Assembly (NCBI RefSeq): GCF_001590925.1
Contig: NZ_BCTU01000038.1
Span: 1-46,450, forward strand
DNA from: Serratia plymuthica NBRC 102599
Lineage (GTDB): Bacteria; Pseudomonadota; Gammaproteobacteria; Enterobacterales; Enterobacteriaceae
Direction: 5' to 3'
DNA: 46,450 nt
Position numbers and translations under genes: made by a program. Under the pieces are notes generated by a model. It was not told where the DNA came from, ran no database searches, and saw nothing but the letters and a program-made list of their open reading frames with translations. Within the stretch, counting starts at the first letter, position 1. Every line of letters begins with the position of its first letter. This document shows, one piece after another, positions 1 to 9,453 of the stretch.

Positions 1-24
1 GGGGGCAGAAAACTCCGGGCGCAG

Positions 25-540
25 CTACGCTGCGCCTTTCAACCACTCGACGATAAACTCAGCGATTGCCTCAGGCTGGTTAATATCCAGGCATTTAACC
101 CCTGTAACAGGCCGATCGCTGGCTACGGCAATGACAAACTTATCCAGCATATCCTCCAGCGGCCTGCCTATATCTTCACGATACAGAATGATCTTACTCA
201 CTGATTCGTGTTTAAACCCTTCCACTAAAATCACATCTACCTTGTCACGATCAAATCGGCTGGCCAGATAGTGCAGATCAAGCGGCAATTGCTCCGGTGT
301 TTCTGTCATTAGTGCCCAGCGACGATCGCTGGCGACCAATGTTTGATCGGCGCCTGCTTTACGTAATTCATAACTGTCTTTGCCTGGCGTATCTACATCC
401 ATATCATGATGCGTATGTTTAATCAGTCCTACTCGGATTTCCCGCTGTCTCAATAACGGTATTAGCTGCTTAAGCAGGGTAGTTTTACCTGTACCGCTAT
501 AGGCAGCAATGCCCAGCAAAGGAGGGTGGGGGTTATTCAT
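25..540 (-). CDS. mobB: MobB, molybdopterin-guanine dinucleotide biosynthesis adaptor protein
   Basis: P-loop GTP-binding protein that assists MobA in attaching GMP to molybdopterin, giving the bis-MGD cofactor of DMSO-reductase-family enzymes; cytoplasmic. The N-terminus carries a Walker A motif, AYSGTGKTT, at about residues 13-21, followed by the family-typical KHTHHDMDVDTPGKDS stretch. At 171 residues it has the usual length. The start codon overlaps the last 8 bases of mobA, so the pair is translated as a mobA-mobB operon, as in E. coli. MobB is accessory rather than essential in E. coli. Identity is firm from whole-length resemblance. Confidence 0.95.
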   Translation of the reverse strand: MNNPHPPLLGIAAYSGTGKTTLLKQLIPLLRQREIRVGLIKHTHHDMDVDTPGKDSYELRKAGADQTLVASDRRWALMTETPEQLPLDLHYLASRFDRDKVDVILVEGFKHESVSKIILYREDIGRPLEDMLDKFVIAVASDRPVTGVKCLDINQPEAIAEFIVEWLKGAA

Positions 541-1135
541 GGGGGAATCCTTTTTCCTGCTGCCAGCGCAGGCAGTCTTCTCGCGTATTAAGGTTGTGGA
601 ATGCGGCTTGCTGACCAGTGAACGTTACCTGGCGCGCGCCTGCTGCATCCAGAAACAGCATTAGCTTGCGATCCCCTCTAGCCAGATAGCCTGCTAACTG
701 GGGCGCCAGGCTGGTGTGCAACAGTGCCAGCGTTGGATGTGCCCGCTCCCCATCGCTGGCATAGGCGGCCAGTGCCGGGCCTTTTTGCTGCCAGAGCTGT
801 TCGACCAACGTGGTGGGAAAATCGGGCACATCGCAGGGAACAAATACTACCCATTCAGTGGCGGCGTATCTCAGCCCGGCCAATATACCGGCCAGAGGAC
901 CGGAAAAATCAGTGGTCAGATCGCCGATCGCCGGCAGGCCGCTTTCCTGATAACGGGCCTGATTGCGGTTGGCGCTGATGGCAATCGAGCCTACCTGCGG
1001 TTGTAATCGGGCAAGCACGTGCTGATACAACGGTATTCCGGCAACCTGAACCAAGCCTTTATCTTCCCCACCCATTCGCGTGGCGCGTCCCCCGGCCAGA
1101 ATAATGCCGGTAATGTCCTCGTGCATATTTTTCAT
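533..1135 (-). CDS. mobA: MobA, molybdenum cofactor guanylyltransferase
   Basis: Transfers GMP from GTP to molybdopterin to make Mo-MGD. The nucleotidyltransferase signature LAGGRATRMGGEDKGLV lies near the N-terminus (about residues 13-29) and the metal-binding VPCDVP motif is at about residues 99-104. The length of 200 residues is normal for the family. It is the first gene of the leftward mobA-mobB operon and is divergent from yihD across 142 bases that must hold both promoters; I could not fix either one with confidence. Confidence 0.95.
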   Translation of the reverse strand: MKNMHEDITGIILAGGRATRMGGEDKGLVQVAGIPLYQHVLARLQPQVGSIAISANRNQARYQESGLPAIGDLTTDFSGPLAGILAGLRYAATEWVVFVPCDVPDFPTTLVEQLWQQKGPALAAYASDGERAHPTLALLHTSLAPQLAGYLARGDRKLMLFLDAAGARQVTFTGQQAAFHNLNTREDCLRWQQEKGFPHE

Positions 1136-1277
1136 CCTGCATTGTGGCTAACGTCCTGATTGTAGCGCTAAAGCCGGTGCGGCATCAGGATTTACCTTTA
1201 TTGACAAGCTGCTTCTTTCACTGCGTTGGTAAGCCTGTTACTTTGTGTGCTTATTCATTCTATTGGACGGTATTGCG

Positions 1278-1547
1278 ATGAAAACGCACCGCGTAAACGA
1301 GCTGATTGAGCTGTTACACCCGGCCTGGCAGGAAGATCCTGATCTCAACCTGATTCAGTTTTTGCAAAAGTTGGCGCAAGAAGCCGGTTTTCAGGGGGAT
1401 TTGGCTGAACTGAGTGATGATATTCTTATCTACCATCTGAAAATGCGCGGCAGCGCCAGCACGGAACAGATCCCAGGGCTGAAAAAGGATTACGAAGAAG
1501 ACTTTAAAACGGCCTTGCTGCGCGCCCGTGGCGTTATAAAGGATTAG
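1278..1547 (+). CDS. yihD: YihD, conserved DUF1040 protein
   Basis: Small cytoplasmic protein of unknown function, 89 residues, the same length as E. coli YihD. The C-terminal half ([20 protein letters not shown]) is almost identical to the E. coli protein from memory. I chose the ATG at 1278 over the in-frame upstream start at 1245 because the E. coli protein begins at this point (MKxxRxNELIELL). It lies upstream of srkA on the same strand with a gap of about 100 bases. No catalytic motif is visible and I assign no function. Confidence 0.9.
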   Translation: MKTHRVNELIELLHPAWQEDPDLNLIQFLQKLAQEAGFQGDLAELSDDILIYHLKMRGSASTEQIPGLKKDYEEDFKTALLRARGVIKD

Positions 1548-1650
1548 CATTTGTGCGGTACGGTGAACCAGTGCTCGTGAAATTTGTCATTAATGCTACT
1601 ATTTCTCATTCCCGGCACAGTGCTGTCACCCAATGAAACTGAATGTTGTT

Positions 1651-2637
1651 ATGAACAACTCCGCTTTTAATTTTCAAACCCTGTCGCCCGACCTGATTAT
1701 GGACGCGCTGGAAGGGGTTGGCCTGCGTGTAGATTCCGGGCTAACGGCGCTGAACAGCTATGAAAACCGCGTCTACCAGTTTATGGACGAAGATCGTAAG
1801 CGCTACGTGGTGAAGTTTTACCGGCCCGAACGTTGGAGTGCGGCGCAAATTATTGAAGAACACCAGTTCGCCGGGGATCTTGCTCAGGCGGAGATCCCTG
1901 CAGTTGCGCCACTGGCCCTGCAGGGCAATACGCTACATACGCACAGCGGTTTCTTTTTTACCGTATTTCCCAGCGTTGGCGGGCGGCAGTATGAGATAGA
2001 CAACCTCGATCAACTGGAGTGGGTTGGCCGTTTCCTGGGGCGTATTCATCAGGTGGGCAGTGAAAGCCTGTTTGTGGAGCGTCCTACAATGGGGATTGAA
2101 GAATATCTCACCGCGCCGCGTGAAGTGCTGGCTGGCTGCGAACTGTTGCCCAATGCACAGCGCGACAGCTTCCTGACTGCGACGGACGCTCTGATTGAGG
2201 CGATAAAACACCATTGGCATCTGGACTGGCAGCCGCGGCGTTTGCACGGTGACTGCCACCCGGGCAATATCCTGTGGCGTGATGGCCCACTGTTTGTTGA
2301 TCTTGACGATGCGCGCAATGGGCCGGCGGTACAGGATCTGTGGATGCTGTTGCACGGTGAGCGCCGTGATCGCCTGATGCAGCTGGATGTTTTGCTGGAG
2401 GCTTACTCAGAGTTTGCCGAGTTTGATCAGAGTGAGTTGGCGTTGATCGAACCTTTGCGTGCCATGCGAATGGTGTACTACCTGGCATGGGTAGCTCGCC
2501 GTTGGCAGGATCCCGCATTTCCTAAAAGTTTTCCGTGGATGGCGGAGTCTGATTTCTGGTTATCTCAGACCGCGGCATTCACTGAACAGGTTAAGCTGTT
2601 GCAGGAACCTCCTCTGCAGCTGATGCCAATGTATTGA
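1651..2637 (+). CDS. srkA: SrkA (YihE/RdoA), stress response kinase A
   Basis: Ser/Thr protein kinase of the aminoglycoside-phosphotransferase fold, described in E. coli as a Cpx-regulated kinase that counters stress-induced death. Visible motifs are the catalytic loop LHGDCHPGNILW at about residues 199-210 and the metal-binding segment FVDLDDARNGP just after it. The start at 1651 (MNNSAFNFQTL) gives 328 residues, equal to E. coli; an in-frame ATG at 1633 would add six residues. dsbA begins 29 bases downstream, so the two are probably cotranscribed, as in E. coli. Confidence 0.95.
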   Translation: MNNSAFNFQTLSPDLIMDALEGVGLRVDSGLTALNSYENRVYQFMDEDRKRYVVKFYRPERWSAAQIIEEHQFAGDLAQAEIPAVAPLALQGNTLHTHSGFFFTVFPSVGGRQYEIDNLDQLEWVGRFLGRIHQVGSESLFVERPTMGIEEYLTAPREVLAGCELLPNAQRDSFLTATDALIEAIKHHWHLDWQPRRLHGDCHPGNILWRDGPLFVDLDDARNGPAVQDLWMLLHGERRDRLMQLDVLLEAYSEFAEFDQSELALIEPLRAMRMVYYLAWVARRWQDPAFPKSFPWMAESDFWLSQTAAFTEQVKLLQEPPLQLMPMY

Positions 2638-2666
2638 AGCTTTAACACAATGGAGAGTTTAGTCTT

Positions 2667-3290
2667 ATGAAGAAAATATGGTTGGCGCTCGTTGGCATGG
2701 TAATGGCATTCAGTGCCTCGGCTGCGCAGTTTAGCGATGGTTCTCAGTATGTAACCCTGGACAAACCGGTGACCGGTGAACCTCAGGTGCTGGAGTTCTT
2801 TTCCTTCTATTGCCCGCACTGCTATCAGTTCGAGCAGGTTTACCACGTTTCCGAGAACGTGAAAAAAGCGCTGCCTGCAGGCACCAAAATGACCAAATAC
2901 CACGTTGAGTTTCTGGGGCCGCTGGGTAAACAGCTGACTCAGGCCTGGGCGGTTGCGATGGCGCTGGGTGTGGAAGATAAAGTGAGCCCACTGATGTTTG
3001 AAGCCGTACAAAAAACTCAGACCGTGCAAACCCCTGATGATATCCGTAACGTGTTTGTCAAAGCCGGCGTGAGTGCGGAAGACTATGATGCGGCCTGGAA
3101 CAGCTTTGTGGTGAAATCCCTGGTGGTTCAACAGGAGAAAGCTGCGGAAGATCTGCAGCTGCGCGGTGTTCCGGCAGTATTTGTGAACGGTAAGTTTATG
3201 GTTAAAAATGATGGCCTGGACACCAGCTCGATGGATGCCTACGTGAAGCAATTCGCCGACGTGGTTAAATTCCTCAGCCAGCAGAAATAA
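2667..3290 (+). CDS. dsbA: DsbA, periplasmic thiol:disulfide oxidoreductase
   Basis: Donates disulfide bonds to proteins newly exported to the periplasm and is re-oxidised by DsbB. A Sec signal peptide ([19 protein letters not shown]) is followed by mature AQFSDG. The active site CPHC is at residues 49-52 of the precursor and the cis-proline loop is in [10 protein letters not shown]. Total length is 207 residues against 208 in E. coli. A purine-rich ribosome site (GGAGAG) precedes the ATG by about 10 bases. It is last in the srkA-dsbA unit and is followed at once by a strong terminator. Confidence 0.97.
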   Translation: MKKIWLALVGMVMAFSASAAQFSDGSQYVTLDKPVTGEPQVLEFFSFYCPHCYQFEQVYHVSENVKKALPAGTKMTKYHVEFLGPLGKQLTQAWAVAMALGVEDKVSPLMFEAVQKTQTVQTPDDIRNVFVKAGVSAEDYDAAWNSFVVKSLVVQQEKAAEDLQLRGVPAVFVNGKFMVKNDGLDTSSMDAYVKQFADVVKFLSQQK

Positions 3291-3308
3291 CTGAGATTGA
3301 AAGTGAAG

Positions 3309-3335
3309 AACGCCGGCTGAGCCGGCGTTTTTTTT
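3309..3335 (+). terminator. Rho-independent terminator after dsbA
   Basis: A perfect 9-bp stem AACGCCGGC/GCCGGCGTT with loop TGA runs straight into a run of eight T. It ends dsbA transcription and abuts the stop codon of the convergent yihG gene. Confidence 0.92.
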
Positions 3336-4230
3336 AACTGTATTGCCGCTTTAACTTATCCAACAGCCTGTCTTTTTCCTGCCATAGCGTATTCAGCCAC
3401 AGTTGGAAACGCCGTTTAAAGAGCTTGTCGTTAAAGTAATCGCCATGCAGGGTTTCATCGATCGGCAGCAGCTCGATTCTCACCACAATGCGCTTTAATC
3501 GGCCGCACAGCATATCCCTAAAAGGCCGTTCGCTATTCTCCGGATAAAGCAGGGTGACATTTAACACTTTATCGAACTGCCTGCCTAATGCACTGAGCGT
3601 AAAAGCAATACCGGCGGCCTTTGGGGCCAGTAAATTGCGATAGGGGGAGCGGGTTTTAATTTTCTTGGCTTCAGTAAAGCGGGAACCCTCCACAAAATTG
3701 ACGATAGTGGTCGGACGTTTTCGGAATTTCTCGCAGGAGCGGCGTGTGGCTTCGATATCCCTGCCGCGTTTTTCCGGGTGCTTGAGCAAATAGGCGCGCG
3801 AATAGCGTTTCATAAATGGCATATCCAGTGCCCAACAGGCGAGGCCGACAAAAGGCACCCAGGCTAACTGTTGCTTGAGAAAGTATTTATTCATGGGAAT
3901 ATGGTTACGGAGCAGCACGCACAGCACGACAATATCCGACCAGCTTTCGTGATTGCTGATAAGCAGATACCAGTTTTTACGGTCCAGCCCTTCCAGCCCC
4001 TCAATATCCCAACGTAGCTGCCAGTTAATGCGCAATAACAGCGACAATCCCTGACACCAGCACCACATCATAAAATCGGCAAAGGCGGAGGTCTGTCGCC
4101 AGATGACAGGATAGGGGATCAATAGCTTAACGATACCGGCCAATGTGATGGGGATCGAACACAGCATGGTCACCAAAATGGCGAGCAGTGCCGAAAATAT
4201 AAAAATAACAGGGGATAGCAGTCTAAGCAT
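3334..4230 (-). CDS. yihG: YihG, inner-membrane 1-acylglycerol-phosphate acyltransferase family
   Basis: PlsC-like acyltransferase that acylates lysophosphatidic acid; E. coli YihG is a second LPA acyltransferase beside PlsC. The catalytic NHESWSD motif (HX4D-type) lies at about residues 92-98 and the substrate motif FVEGSRFT at about 179-186. The N-terminus is hydrophobic (membrane anchor). The open frame extends upstream to 4362, but the ATG at 4230 ([12 protein letters not shown]) gives 298 residues, near the 310 of E. coli, and puts the hydrophobic segment at the N-terminus. It converges with dsbA. Confidence 0.9.
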   Translation of the reverse strand: MLRLLSPVIFIFSALLAILVTMLCSIPITLAGIVKLLIPYPVIWRQTSAFADFMMWCWCQGLSLLLRINWQLRWDIEGLEGLDRKNWYLLISNHESWSDIVVLCVLLRNHIPMNKYFLKQQLAWVPFVGLACWALDMPFMKRYSRAYLLKHPEKRGRDIEATRRSCEKFRKRPTTIVNFVEGSRFTEAKKIKTRSPYRNLLAPKAAGIAFTLSALGRQFDKVLNVTLLYPENSERPFRDMLCGRLKRIVVRIELLPIDETLHGDYFNDKLFKRRFQLWLNTLWQEKDRLLDKLKRQYS

Positions 4231-4454
4231 GATTATGGGCTGATGGTCGGTGGGAACAGCGTTACATGCCGATATGCATGAACAAAAAAATATTTTAACA
4301 GAAATTATGGGGGGAAAGCGCTCACTAACAGCAACAGTTGTTATAGATGAATAAATAATCATTTGCTGCGTTTTCGTGCAACTTGCTCATCTTGTGCTAG
4401 GGTAATTGAGTTGCCAAATTTGATTAATAGTGCGATTAAAATCGAGCGCAAGTT

Positions 4455-4604
4455 ATATCCACAAATTGTGTAAAAGTCGATAAATACCCTTCTTCAAAAT
4501 AACACCATTTAACACGGTGATTTCAATAGGAATTTTATTTTCAATTATAACGATAAATGCATTGTTATAATCTGTTGTCTTTTCTATGCACAAAGTTATC
4601 CACA
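4455..4604. promoter_or_regulatory. polA upstream region with DnaA-box-like sites
   Basis: The 499-base yihG-polA gap has no gene I can support. It contains one perfect DnaA box TTATCCACA at 4596-4604, a reverse-oriented match TGTGTAAAA (fits TTNTNCACA) at 4467-4475, and single-mismatch copies ATATCCACA (4455-4463) and CTATGCACA (4584-4592). A TATAAT hexamer sits at 4566-4571 as a possible polA -10, without a good -35. DnaA control of polA has been reported for E. coli; its conservation here is inference. Confidence 0.55.
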
Positions 4605-4729
4605 GGTAGGATCTTGCGGATCGCTTCGCATAATCACATCATTTTCATCCGTAATGCACGCTAAGGTTCGTCTCAGGCGGCCAGCTATGGCATGCTTACT
4701 GCTATGTCCGATCACGATAAAGAAACGCT

Positions 4730-7531
4730 ATGGCCCAGATTGCAGAAAACCCATTAATCCTGGTTGACGGTTCCTCTTACCTCTACCGTGCTTATCACGC
4801 CTTCCCTCCGCTGACCAATTCCGCGGGCGAACCGACCGGAGCAATGTACGGCGTACTGAATATGCTGCGCAGCCTGCTGTTGCAGTATCAGCCAAGCCAT
4901 GTTGCGGTGGTGTTTGATGCCAAAGGAAAAACCTTCCGCGATGAGCTGTTCGCAGAGTACAAATCACATCGGCCACCGATGCCGGACGATCTGCGCGCTC
5001 AAATCGAGCCACTGCACAAAATGGTCAAGGCCATGGGCCTTCCGCTTTTGGTCACGCCTGGCGTAGAAGCGGATGACGTTATCGGCACGCTGGCTCTGGA
5101 AGCCGAAAAGGCCGGCCATGCGGTGTTGATCAGCACGGGCGATAAAGATATGGCGCAGTTGGTCACACCGAACGTGACGCTGATCAACACCATGAATAAC
5201 ACCATTCTTGGTCCGCAAGAAGTGTGCGATAAGTACGGCATTCCGCCGGCGCTGATTATCGACTTCCTGGCGCTGATGGGCGACTCCTCGGATAACATCC
5301 CAGGTGTGCCAGGTGTGGGTGAGAAAACCGCGCAGGCGCTGTTACAGGGGCTTGGTGGGCTGGATGCACTCTATGCCAACCTGGACAACATCGCCACGCT
5401 CAGCTTCCGTGGCGCCAAGACCATGGCAGCCAAGTTGGAACAGAACAAAGAGGTGGCGTACCTCTCCTATAAGCTGGCGACGATTAAAACCGATGTCGAG
5501 CTGGATCTTTCCTGCGCAGAACTCGAAGTCTCTCCGCTGGACGTTGACGCACTGCAACAGTTGTTCAAACAGTACGAATTCAAACGTTGGCTGGCGGATG
5601 TTGAAGCCGGCATCTGGCTGGAAGGCAAAAAAGGCACCGGCGCGAAAGCGGTCAGTGCGTCGAAACCTGCCGGCGTAGTGGCAGACACCCCAAAAGTGGC
5701 TGCGGAAGCGACGCTGTCGCAAGAAGGCTACGTCACCATATTGGATGAGAAGACCTTCGCTGATTGGCTCAAAAAGCTGAAAAACGCCGAAGTATTTGCC
5801 TTCGATACCGAAACCGACGGTCTGGATACCCTAACCGCCAACCTGATCGGCCTGTCCTTTGCCGTTGCGCCGGGCGAAGCCGCTTATTTGCCGGTGGCGC
5901 ATGACTATCTCGATGCGCCGGCGCAGTTGGATCGCGCTTATGTGCTGGAAACGCTGAAACCGTTGCTGGAAGACGAGAAGGCGCTGAAGGTTGGTCAGAA
6001 CCTGAAGTTTGATATGGGTTTGTTGGCGCGTTACGACATCACCCTGCGCGGCATTGCCTTCGACACCATGCTGGAATCTTATGTGTTGGACAGCGTGGGC
6101 GGTCGCCACGACATGGACAGTTTGTCCGATCGCTATCTCGGCCATAAAACCGTTACCTTTGAAGAGATCGCCGGTAAGGGCAAAAAGCAGCTCACCTTCA
6201 ACCAGATTGCGCTGGAGCAGGCGGCGCCTTACGCGGCCGAAGATGCCGATGTCACGCTGCAGTTGCATTTGGCGATGTGGCCGCAGTTGAAAGAAAGCGC
6301 CGAGCTGTTGACGGTGTTCAATGAGATTGAAATGCCGCTGGTGCCGGTACTGTCGCATATCGAGCGCACCGGGGTGCTGATTGACCAAAGTATTTTGGCC
6401 ACCCACTCGATCGAGTTGACCAAGCGTCTGGCCGAACTGGAAATTCAGGCGCACGAACTGGCGGAAGAGCCGTTCAATCTGGCGTCGACCAAACAACTGC
6501 AGGCGATCCTGTACGAAAAGCAAAAGCTGCCGGTCCTGAAGAAAACCCCTGGTGGCGCACCATCGACCAACGAAGAAGTGTTGGCCGAGCTGGCGCTGGA
6601 TTATCCGTTGCCGAAGGTGATTCTGGAATACCGTGGGTTGGCGAAGCTGAAAACCACCTACACCGATAAGCTGCCGTTGATGATTAACCCGTTTAGCGGG
6701 CGGGTGCACACTTCCTACCATCAGGCGGTGACGGCCACCGGACGCCTCTCCTCCAGCGATCCTAACCTGCAGAATATTCCGGTGCGTAACGACGAAGGAC
6801 GCCGCATCCGGCAGGCATTTATTGCCCCTGAAGGCTACCGCATCGTCGCGGCCGACTATTCGCAGATTGAACTGCGCATCATGGCCCACCTGTCGCAGGA
6901 TGAGGGGCTGCTGAAGGCATTTGCCGAGGGTAAAGACATCCACCGCGCTACGGCAGCCGAAGTGTTTGGCGTGCCGTTGGACAAGGTGACCGGCGAACAG
7001 CGCCGCAGCGCCAAAGCGATCAACTTTGGCCTGATTTACGGCATGAGCGCATTCGGCCTGGCGCGTCAGTTGGGGATCCCGCGCGGCGAAGCGCAGCGCT
7101 ATATGGATCTTTATTTCGAGCGTTATCCGGGCGTGCTGGAGTATATGGAGCGCACACGCCAACAGGCTGCCGAACAGGGTTATGTCAGTACATTGGATGG
7201 TCGTCGCCTGTATCTGCCGGACGTCAGTTCCAGTAATGGTATGCGTCGCAAGGCCGCCGAACGTGCGGCGATCAACGCTCCGATGCAGGGGACGGCAGCC
7301 GATATCATCAAGCGCGCGATGATTGAGGTGGATGCCTGGTTGCAAGGTCAGGATGAGCCATTGGTGCGCATGATCATGCAGGTGCACGATGAACTGGTGT
7401 TCGAGATACATGAGTCAGTGATTGAAGCGTCCAGCCAACGCATCCGCGAGTTGATGGAAAACAGCATGACGTTGGCGGTACCGCTGAAAGTGGACGTCGG
7501 CGTGGGCGCCAACTGGGATGAAGCCCATTGA
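4730..7531 (+). CDS. polA: DNA polymerase I
   Basis: Fills gaps and removes RNA primers during Okazaki fragment maturation and repair. All three domains are present: the 5'-3' exonuclease (about residues 1-290, with [11 protein letters not shown] and the [14 protein letters not shown] helix-hairpin-helix), the 3'-5' exonuclease (FDTETDGLD near residue 360, catalytic Asp and Glu intact), and the family A polymerase with motif [10 protein letters not shown], motif [15 protein letters not shown] and motif C VHDELVFE. Length 933 residues against 928 in E. coli. The gene stands alone, preceded by a long regulatory gap and followed by the Spot 42 RNA gene. The start is supported by alignment to E. 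coli ([21 protein letters not shown]). Confidence 0.98.
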   Translation: MAQIAENPLILVDGSSYLYRAYHAFPPLTNSAGEPTGAMYGVLNMLRSLLLQYQPSHVAVVFDAKGKTFRDELFAEYKSHRPPMPDDLRAQIEPLHKMVKAMGLPLLVTPGVEADDVIGTLALEAEKAGHAVLISTGDKDMAQLVTPNVTLINTMNNTILGPQEVCDKYGIPPALIIDFLALMGDSSDNIPGVPGVGEKTAQALLQGLGGLDALYANLDNIATLSFRGAKTMAAKLEQNKEVAYLSYKLATIKTDVELDLSCAELEVSPLDVDALQQLFKQYEFKRWLADVEAGIWLEGKKGTGAKAVSASKPAGVVADTPKVAAEATLSQEGYVTILDEKTFADWLKKLKNAEVFAFDTETDGLDTLTANLIGLSFAVAPGEAAYLPVAHDYLDAPAQLDRAYVLETLKPLLEDEKALKVGQNLKFDMGLLARYDITLRGIAFDTMLESYVLDSVGGRHDMDSLSDRYLGHKTVTFEEIAGKGKKQLTFNQIALEQAAPYAAEDADVTLQLHLAMWPQLKESAELLTVFNEIEMPLVPVLSHIERTGVLIDQSILATHSIELTKRLAELEIQAHELAEEPFNLASTKQLQAILYEKQKLPVLKKTPGGAPSTNEEVLAELALDYPLPKVILEYRGLAKLKTTYTDKLPLMINPFSGRVHTSYHQAVTATGRLSSSDPNLQNIPVRNDEGRRIRQAFIAPEGYRIVAADYSQIELRIMAHLSQDEGLLKAFAEGKDIHRATAAEVFGVPLDKVTGEQRRSAKAINFGLIYGMSAFGLARQLGIPRGEAQRYMDLYFERYPGVLEYMERTRQQAAEQGYVSTLDGRRLYLPDVSSSNGMRRKAAERAAINAPMQGTAADIIKRAMIEVDAWLQGQDEPLVRMIMQVHDELVFEIHESVIEASSQRIRELMENSMTLAVPLKVDVGVGANWDEAH

Positions 7532-7687
7532 TAATGCGGCCGCTTACCCGTTAATCATCATCGCTGATGAGCTAACTGGTGATAACCTAAGCACTTTTCG
7601 TAATTTAGCTACAAGATACGGCGATTGTTTCCCCAACCTCGCCGTTATTACGCGCTAAGTTGTGTAAGTAAACTACAAAAAATTCTT

Positions 7688-7714
7688 TTGCACTGCGAAA
7701 AAATCATGTAGAGT
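7688..7714 (+). promoter_or_regulatory. Candidate promoter of spf
   Basis: TTGCAC (7688-7693) and TAGAGT (7709-7714) are separated by 15 bases and lie 7 bases before the expected Spot 42 5' end. Spacing is short, so this is a moderate call. In E. coli spf is repressed by CRP-cAMP; I could not identify a clear CRP operator here. Confidence 0.5.
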
Positions 7715-7721
7715 TACAGGC

Positions 7722-7829
7722 GTAGGGTACAGAGGTAAGATGTTCTATCTTTCAGACCTTTTACTTCACGTAATCGGATTTGGCTGAATATTTAGCCGCC
7801 CCAGTCAGTATTGACTGGGGCGTTTTTTA
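7722..7829 (+). ncRNA. spf: Spot 42 small RNA
   Basis: Hfq-dependent base-pairing RNA that represses secondary carbon-source genes when glucose is plentiful. The sequence is nearly identical over its length to E. coli Spot 42 (109 nt, recalled), beginning GTAGGGTACAGAGGTAAGAT and ending in the terminator hairpin GCCCCAGTCA/TGACTGGGGC followed by T6. It sits in its usual place between polA and engB. The 5' end is set by resemblance to E. coli. Confidence 0.97.
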
Positions 7830-8012
7830 TTGTAAAAACAACGCCAAACCATAGTTTTTTCTTATTCATCCCCCCGTTTTTCTGCCTGACGATCTTCTGT
7901 TATTGCCCGCTAACTCTGCCGTTGCCAATAAGTCATCATAAGAATTTATGATGGTTTTTTGTCAAAACTGTAATTAGATAACGAAAACGCCAAAGGCTTT
8001 GAAAATTGGGCA

Positions 8013-8042
8013 TAAAAAAACCGATGTGTTTCCACATCGGCT
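8013..8042 (-). terminator. Rho-independent terminator of engB
   Basis: On the minus strand the 8-bp stem CCGATGTG/CACATCGG with a four-base loop is followed by seven T, 20-40 bases past the engB stop. The 233 bases between spf and engB hold nothing else that I recognise. Confidence 0.85.
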
Positions 8043-8062
8043 ATCTCGGCACCTGCGGCAGA

Positions 8063-8710
8063 TTACTCGCCGGCGGCGTCGTCTTCCGGCAGAACTTCCG
8101 GCGGGATCTCGTTAAACCAGGTATTCAGCTTCTGGCTCAGCTTGTCGACACCGATTTTTTTCGGTGAGGAGAAGGCTTCTACCTGGATATCGCCCATAAA
8201 TGGCACTACCGCTTCACGCACCATATTGAGCTGCGCTTTACGCGCGCCGGAGGCCAGTTTGTCCGCTTTGGTCAGCAGAACCAGCACCGGCGTGCCGACA
8301 TCCACCGCCCATTGAATCATCTGCTGGTCGAGATCTTTCAGAGGGTGGCGGATATCCATCAGCACCACCAGGCCTTTCAGGCAGTTGCGCATCTGCAGGT
8401 ATTCACCCAGCGCCCGCTGCCACTTGCGTTTCATCTCTTCGGGAACTTCGGCGTAGCCATAACCCGGAAGGTCGACCAGGCGAATGCCTTCTTCCACTTC
8501 AAACAGGTTGATGAGCTGGGTACGGCCCGGCGTTTTACTGGTACGTGCCAGGCTTTTCTGATTGGTCAGGGTATTTAACGCGCTGGATTTACCGGCATTG
8601 GAACGACCGGCGAACGCAACTTCAATACCTTCATCCCCCGGCAGATGGCGAATATCGGGCGCACTGGTGACGAAATGGGTCACATGATAATTGTAATTCT
8701 TGCTGGTCAA
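8063..8710 (-). CDS. yihA: EngB (YihA/YsxC), ribosome biogenesis GTPase
   Basis: Essential TrmE-Era-EngA-EngB-type GTPase involved in 50S subunit assembly. G1 is GRSNAGKSS (about residues 35-43), the switch region [12 protein letters not shown] contains G2, G3 is DLPGYG, and G4 TKAD appears in [11 protein letters not shown]. It is 215 residues long, close to the E. coli length. The N-terminus ([14 protein letters not shown]) matches the family start. It is divergent from the csrC-type RNA gene; the 292-base gap between them must contain the engB promoter and the csrC control region. Confidence 0.96.
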   Translation of the reverse strand: MTSKNYNYHVTHFVTSAPDIRHLPGDEGIEVAFAGRSNAGKSSALNTLTNQKSLARTSKTPGRTQLINLFEVEEGIRLVDLPGYGYAEVPEEMKRKWQRALGEYLQMRNCLKGLVVLMDIRHPLKDLDQQMIQWAVDVGTPVLVLLTKADKLASGARKAQLNMVREAVVPFMGDIQVEAFSSPKKIGVDKLSQKLNTWFNEIPPEVLPEDDAAGE

Positions 8711-8837
8711 AATTTTTCGTCTCCGCGAGGATGGCTAACTGGTTGGCGATTATAACTGCATCAGCGGCAAAAATGGTGTGTTTCTCTGTTTTTAAGCGCC
8801 GGGCCAGCAGGGCGTGGCAGTCACGCCGCATTGAGCG

Positions 8838-8853
8838 TGTGAGACATTTGCCA
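8838..8853. promoter_or_regulatory. Possible UvrY/SirA half-palindrome upstream of csrC
   Basis: TGTGAGACATTTGCCA resembles one side of the inverted repeat bound by the response regulator UvrY upstream of csrB/csrC genes (TGTGAGA...TCTCACA style), but the right half is degenerate. It lies about 165 bases upstream of the inferred RNA start. Weak evidence. Confidence 0.25.
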
Positions 8854-8968
8854 TTCGAATAGTGGGCAATGTCGCTTTATTCGAAAGTGATTTTTGTTCT
8901 TTTTATTAAAAAACAAAAAGTTAACATTTTTTTGTGTTATTGAGGGTTGGCATTCCACGGCAGATACC

Positions 8969-8996
8969 TTGAGCGTCACCTTTGATCGCGTAAAGT
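8969..8996 (+). promoter_or_regulatory. Candidate sigma-70 promoter of csrC
   Basis: TTGAGC (8969-8974) and TAAAGT (8991-8996) with a 16-base spacer would start RNA synthesis near 9003, just before the first hairpin and the GGA-rich stretch. Confidence 0.55.
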
Positions 8997-9002
8997 AGAT
9001 CG

Positions 9003-9374
9003 CAGCACAAGGCTGTGCAGGAGTAAGGAACATCCGGGAAGGGTGACAAACCTCAGGGAGCGCACGGGAAGTGCAATGAGTGACAGGATGACCCCAGCAG
9101 GAACGCCTTGTTTGCACCTGAATGTGTGAACAGCATAAGGATGGTGAAGTTATTGCAATCTGGATGCCCGCAGGAAGCGCGCTCAGGGAGAGCGGATGCG
9201 AACGGATTGCGCCATGGACGATTTCCCTTTCAGGATGAAGGACGTAGTAGCAGGGAATGCGTTTATAGCAGAGGGAAAAACCAGGATGTTGAGTGTGCGC
9301 ACGGAGCGCGTGGCAGGAATATCCTTCGAAAGAGGGTGAGAAATAGGCGGCAGGTTTAACCTGCCGCCTTTTTT
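9003..9374 (+). ncRNA. csrC: CsrC/CsrB-type CsrA-sequestering RNA
   Basis: Regulatory RNA that titrates the translational regulator CsrA (RsmA). No conserved ORF is present; instead the transcribed strand carries about 21 GGA triplets (hand count), many as AGGA, GGGA or CAGGATG in loops of short hairpins, e.g. GCACAAGGCTGTGC at the 5' end. It ends in a textbook terminator, GGCGGCAGG/CCTGCCGCC plus T6 (9346-9374). Its place between engB and yihI is the csrC locus of E. coli. The inferred length of about 370 nt is longer than E. coli csrC (about 245 nt) and more like csrB. The 5' end comes from the predicted promoter only. Confidence 0.85.
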
Positions 9375-9453
9375 CTTTGTCCGCTTTCTGCTAGATTCCG
9401 CCGCAATCGTATAGCATCTCTATACTGAATCTACATACCTAAGAGCGTACGCT

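Noticed and set aside
4705-4732. Short ATG frame just ahead of polA
   Set aside because: It is out of frame with polA, has no ribosome site and encodes nothing recognisable.
5831-7411. 526-codon minus-strand open frame across polA
   Set aside because: It is antisense to a fully conserved polA and its His/Gln/Arg-rich translation is typical of the complement of GC-rich coding sequence; no family resemblance.
7650-7681. Possible CRP site before spf (TGTGTAAGTAAACTACA)
   Set aside because: Only the left half resembles TGTGA-N6-TCACA; the right half does not fit, so I did not list it.
8821-9117. 98-codon minus-strand frame over the csrC promoter and 5' end
   Set aside because: No similarity or convincing ribosome site; the region is explained by the csrC RNA and its control sequences.
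9108-9359. 83-codon plus-strand frame inside the csrC RNA
   Set aside because: It lies within a GGA-rich RNA that ends in a terminator; the Arg/Gly-rich translation reflects the GGA motifs.
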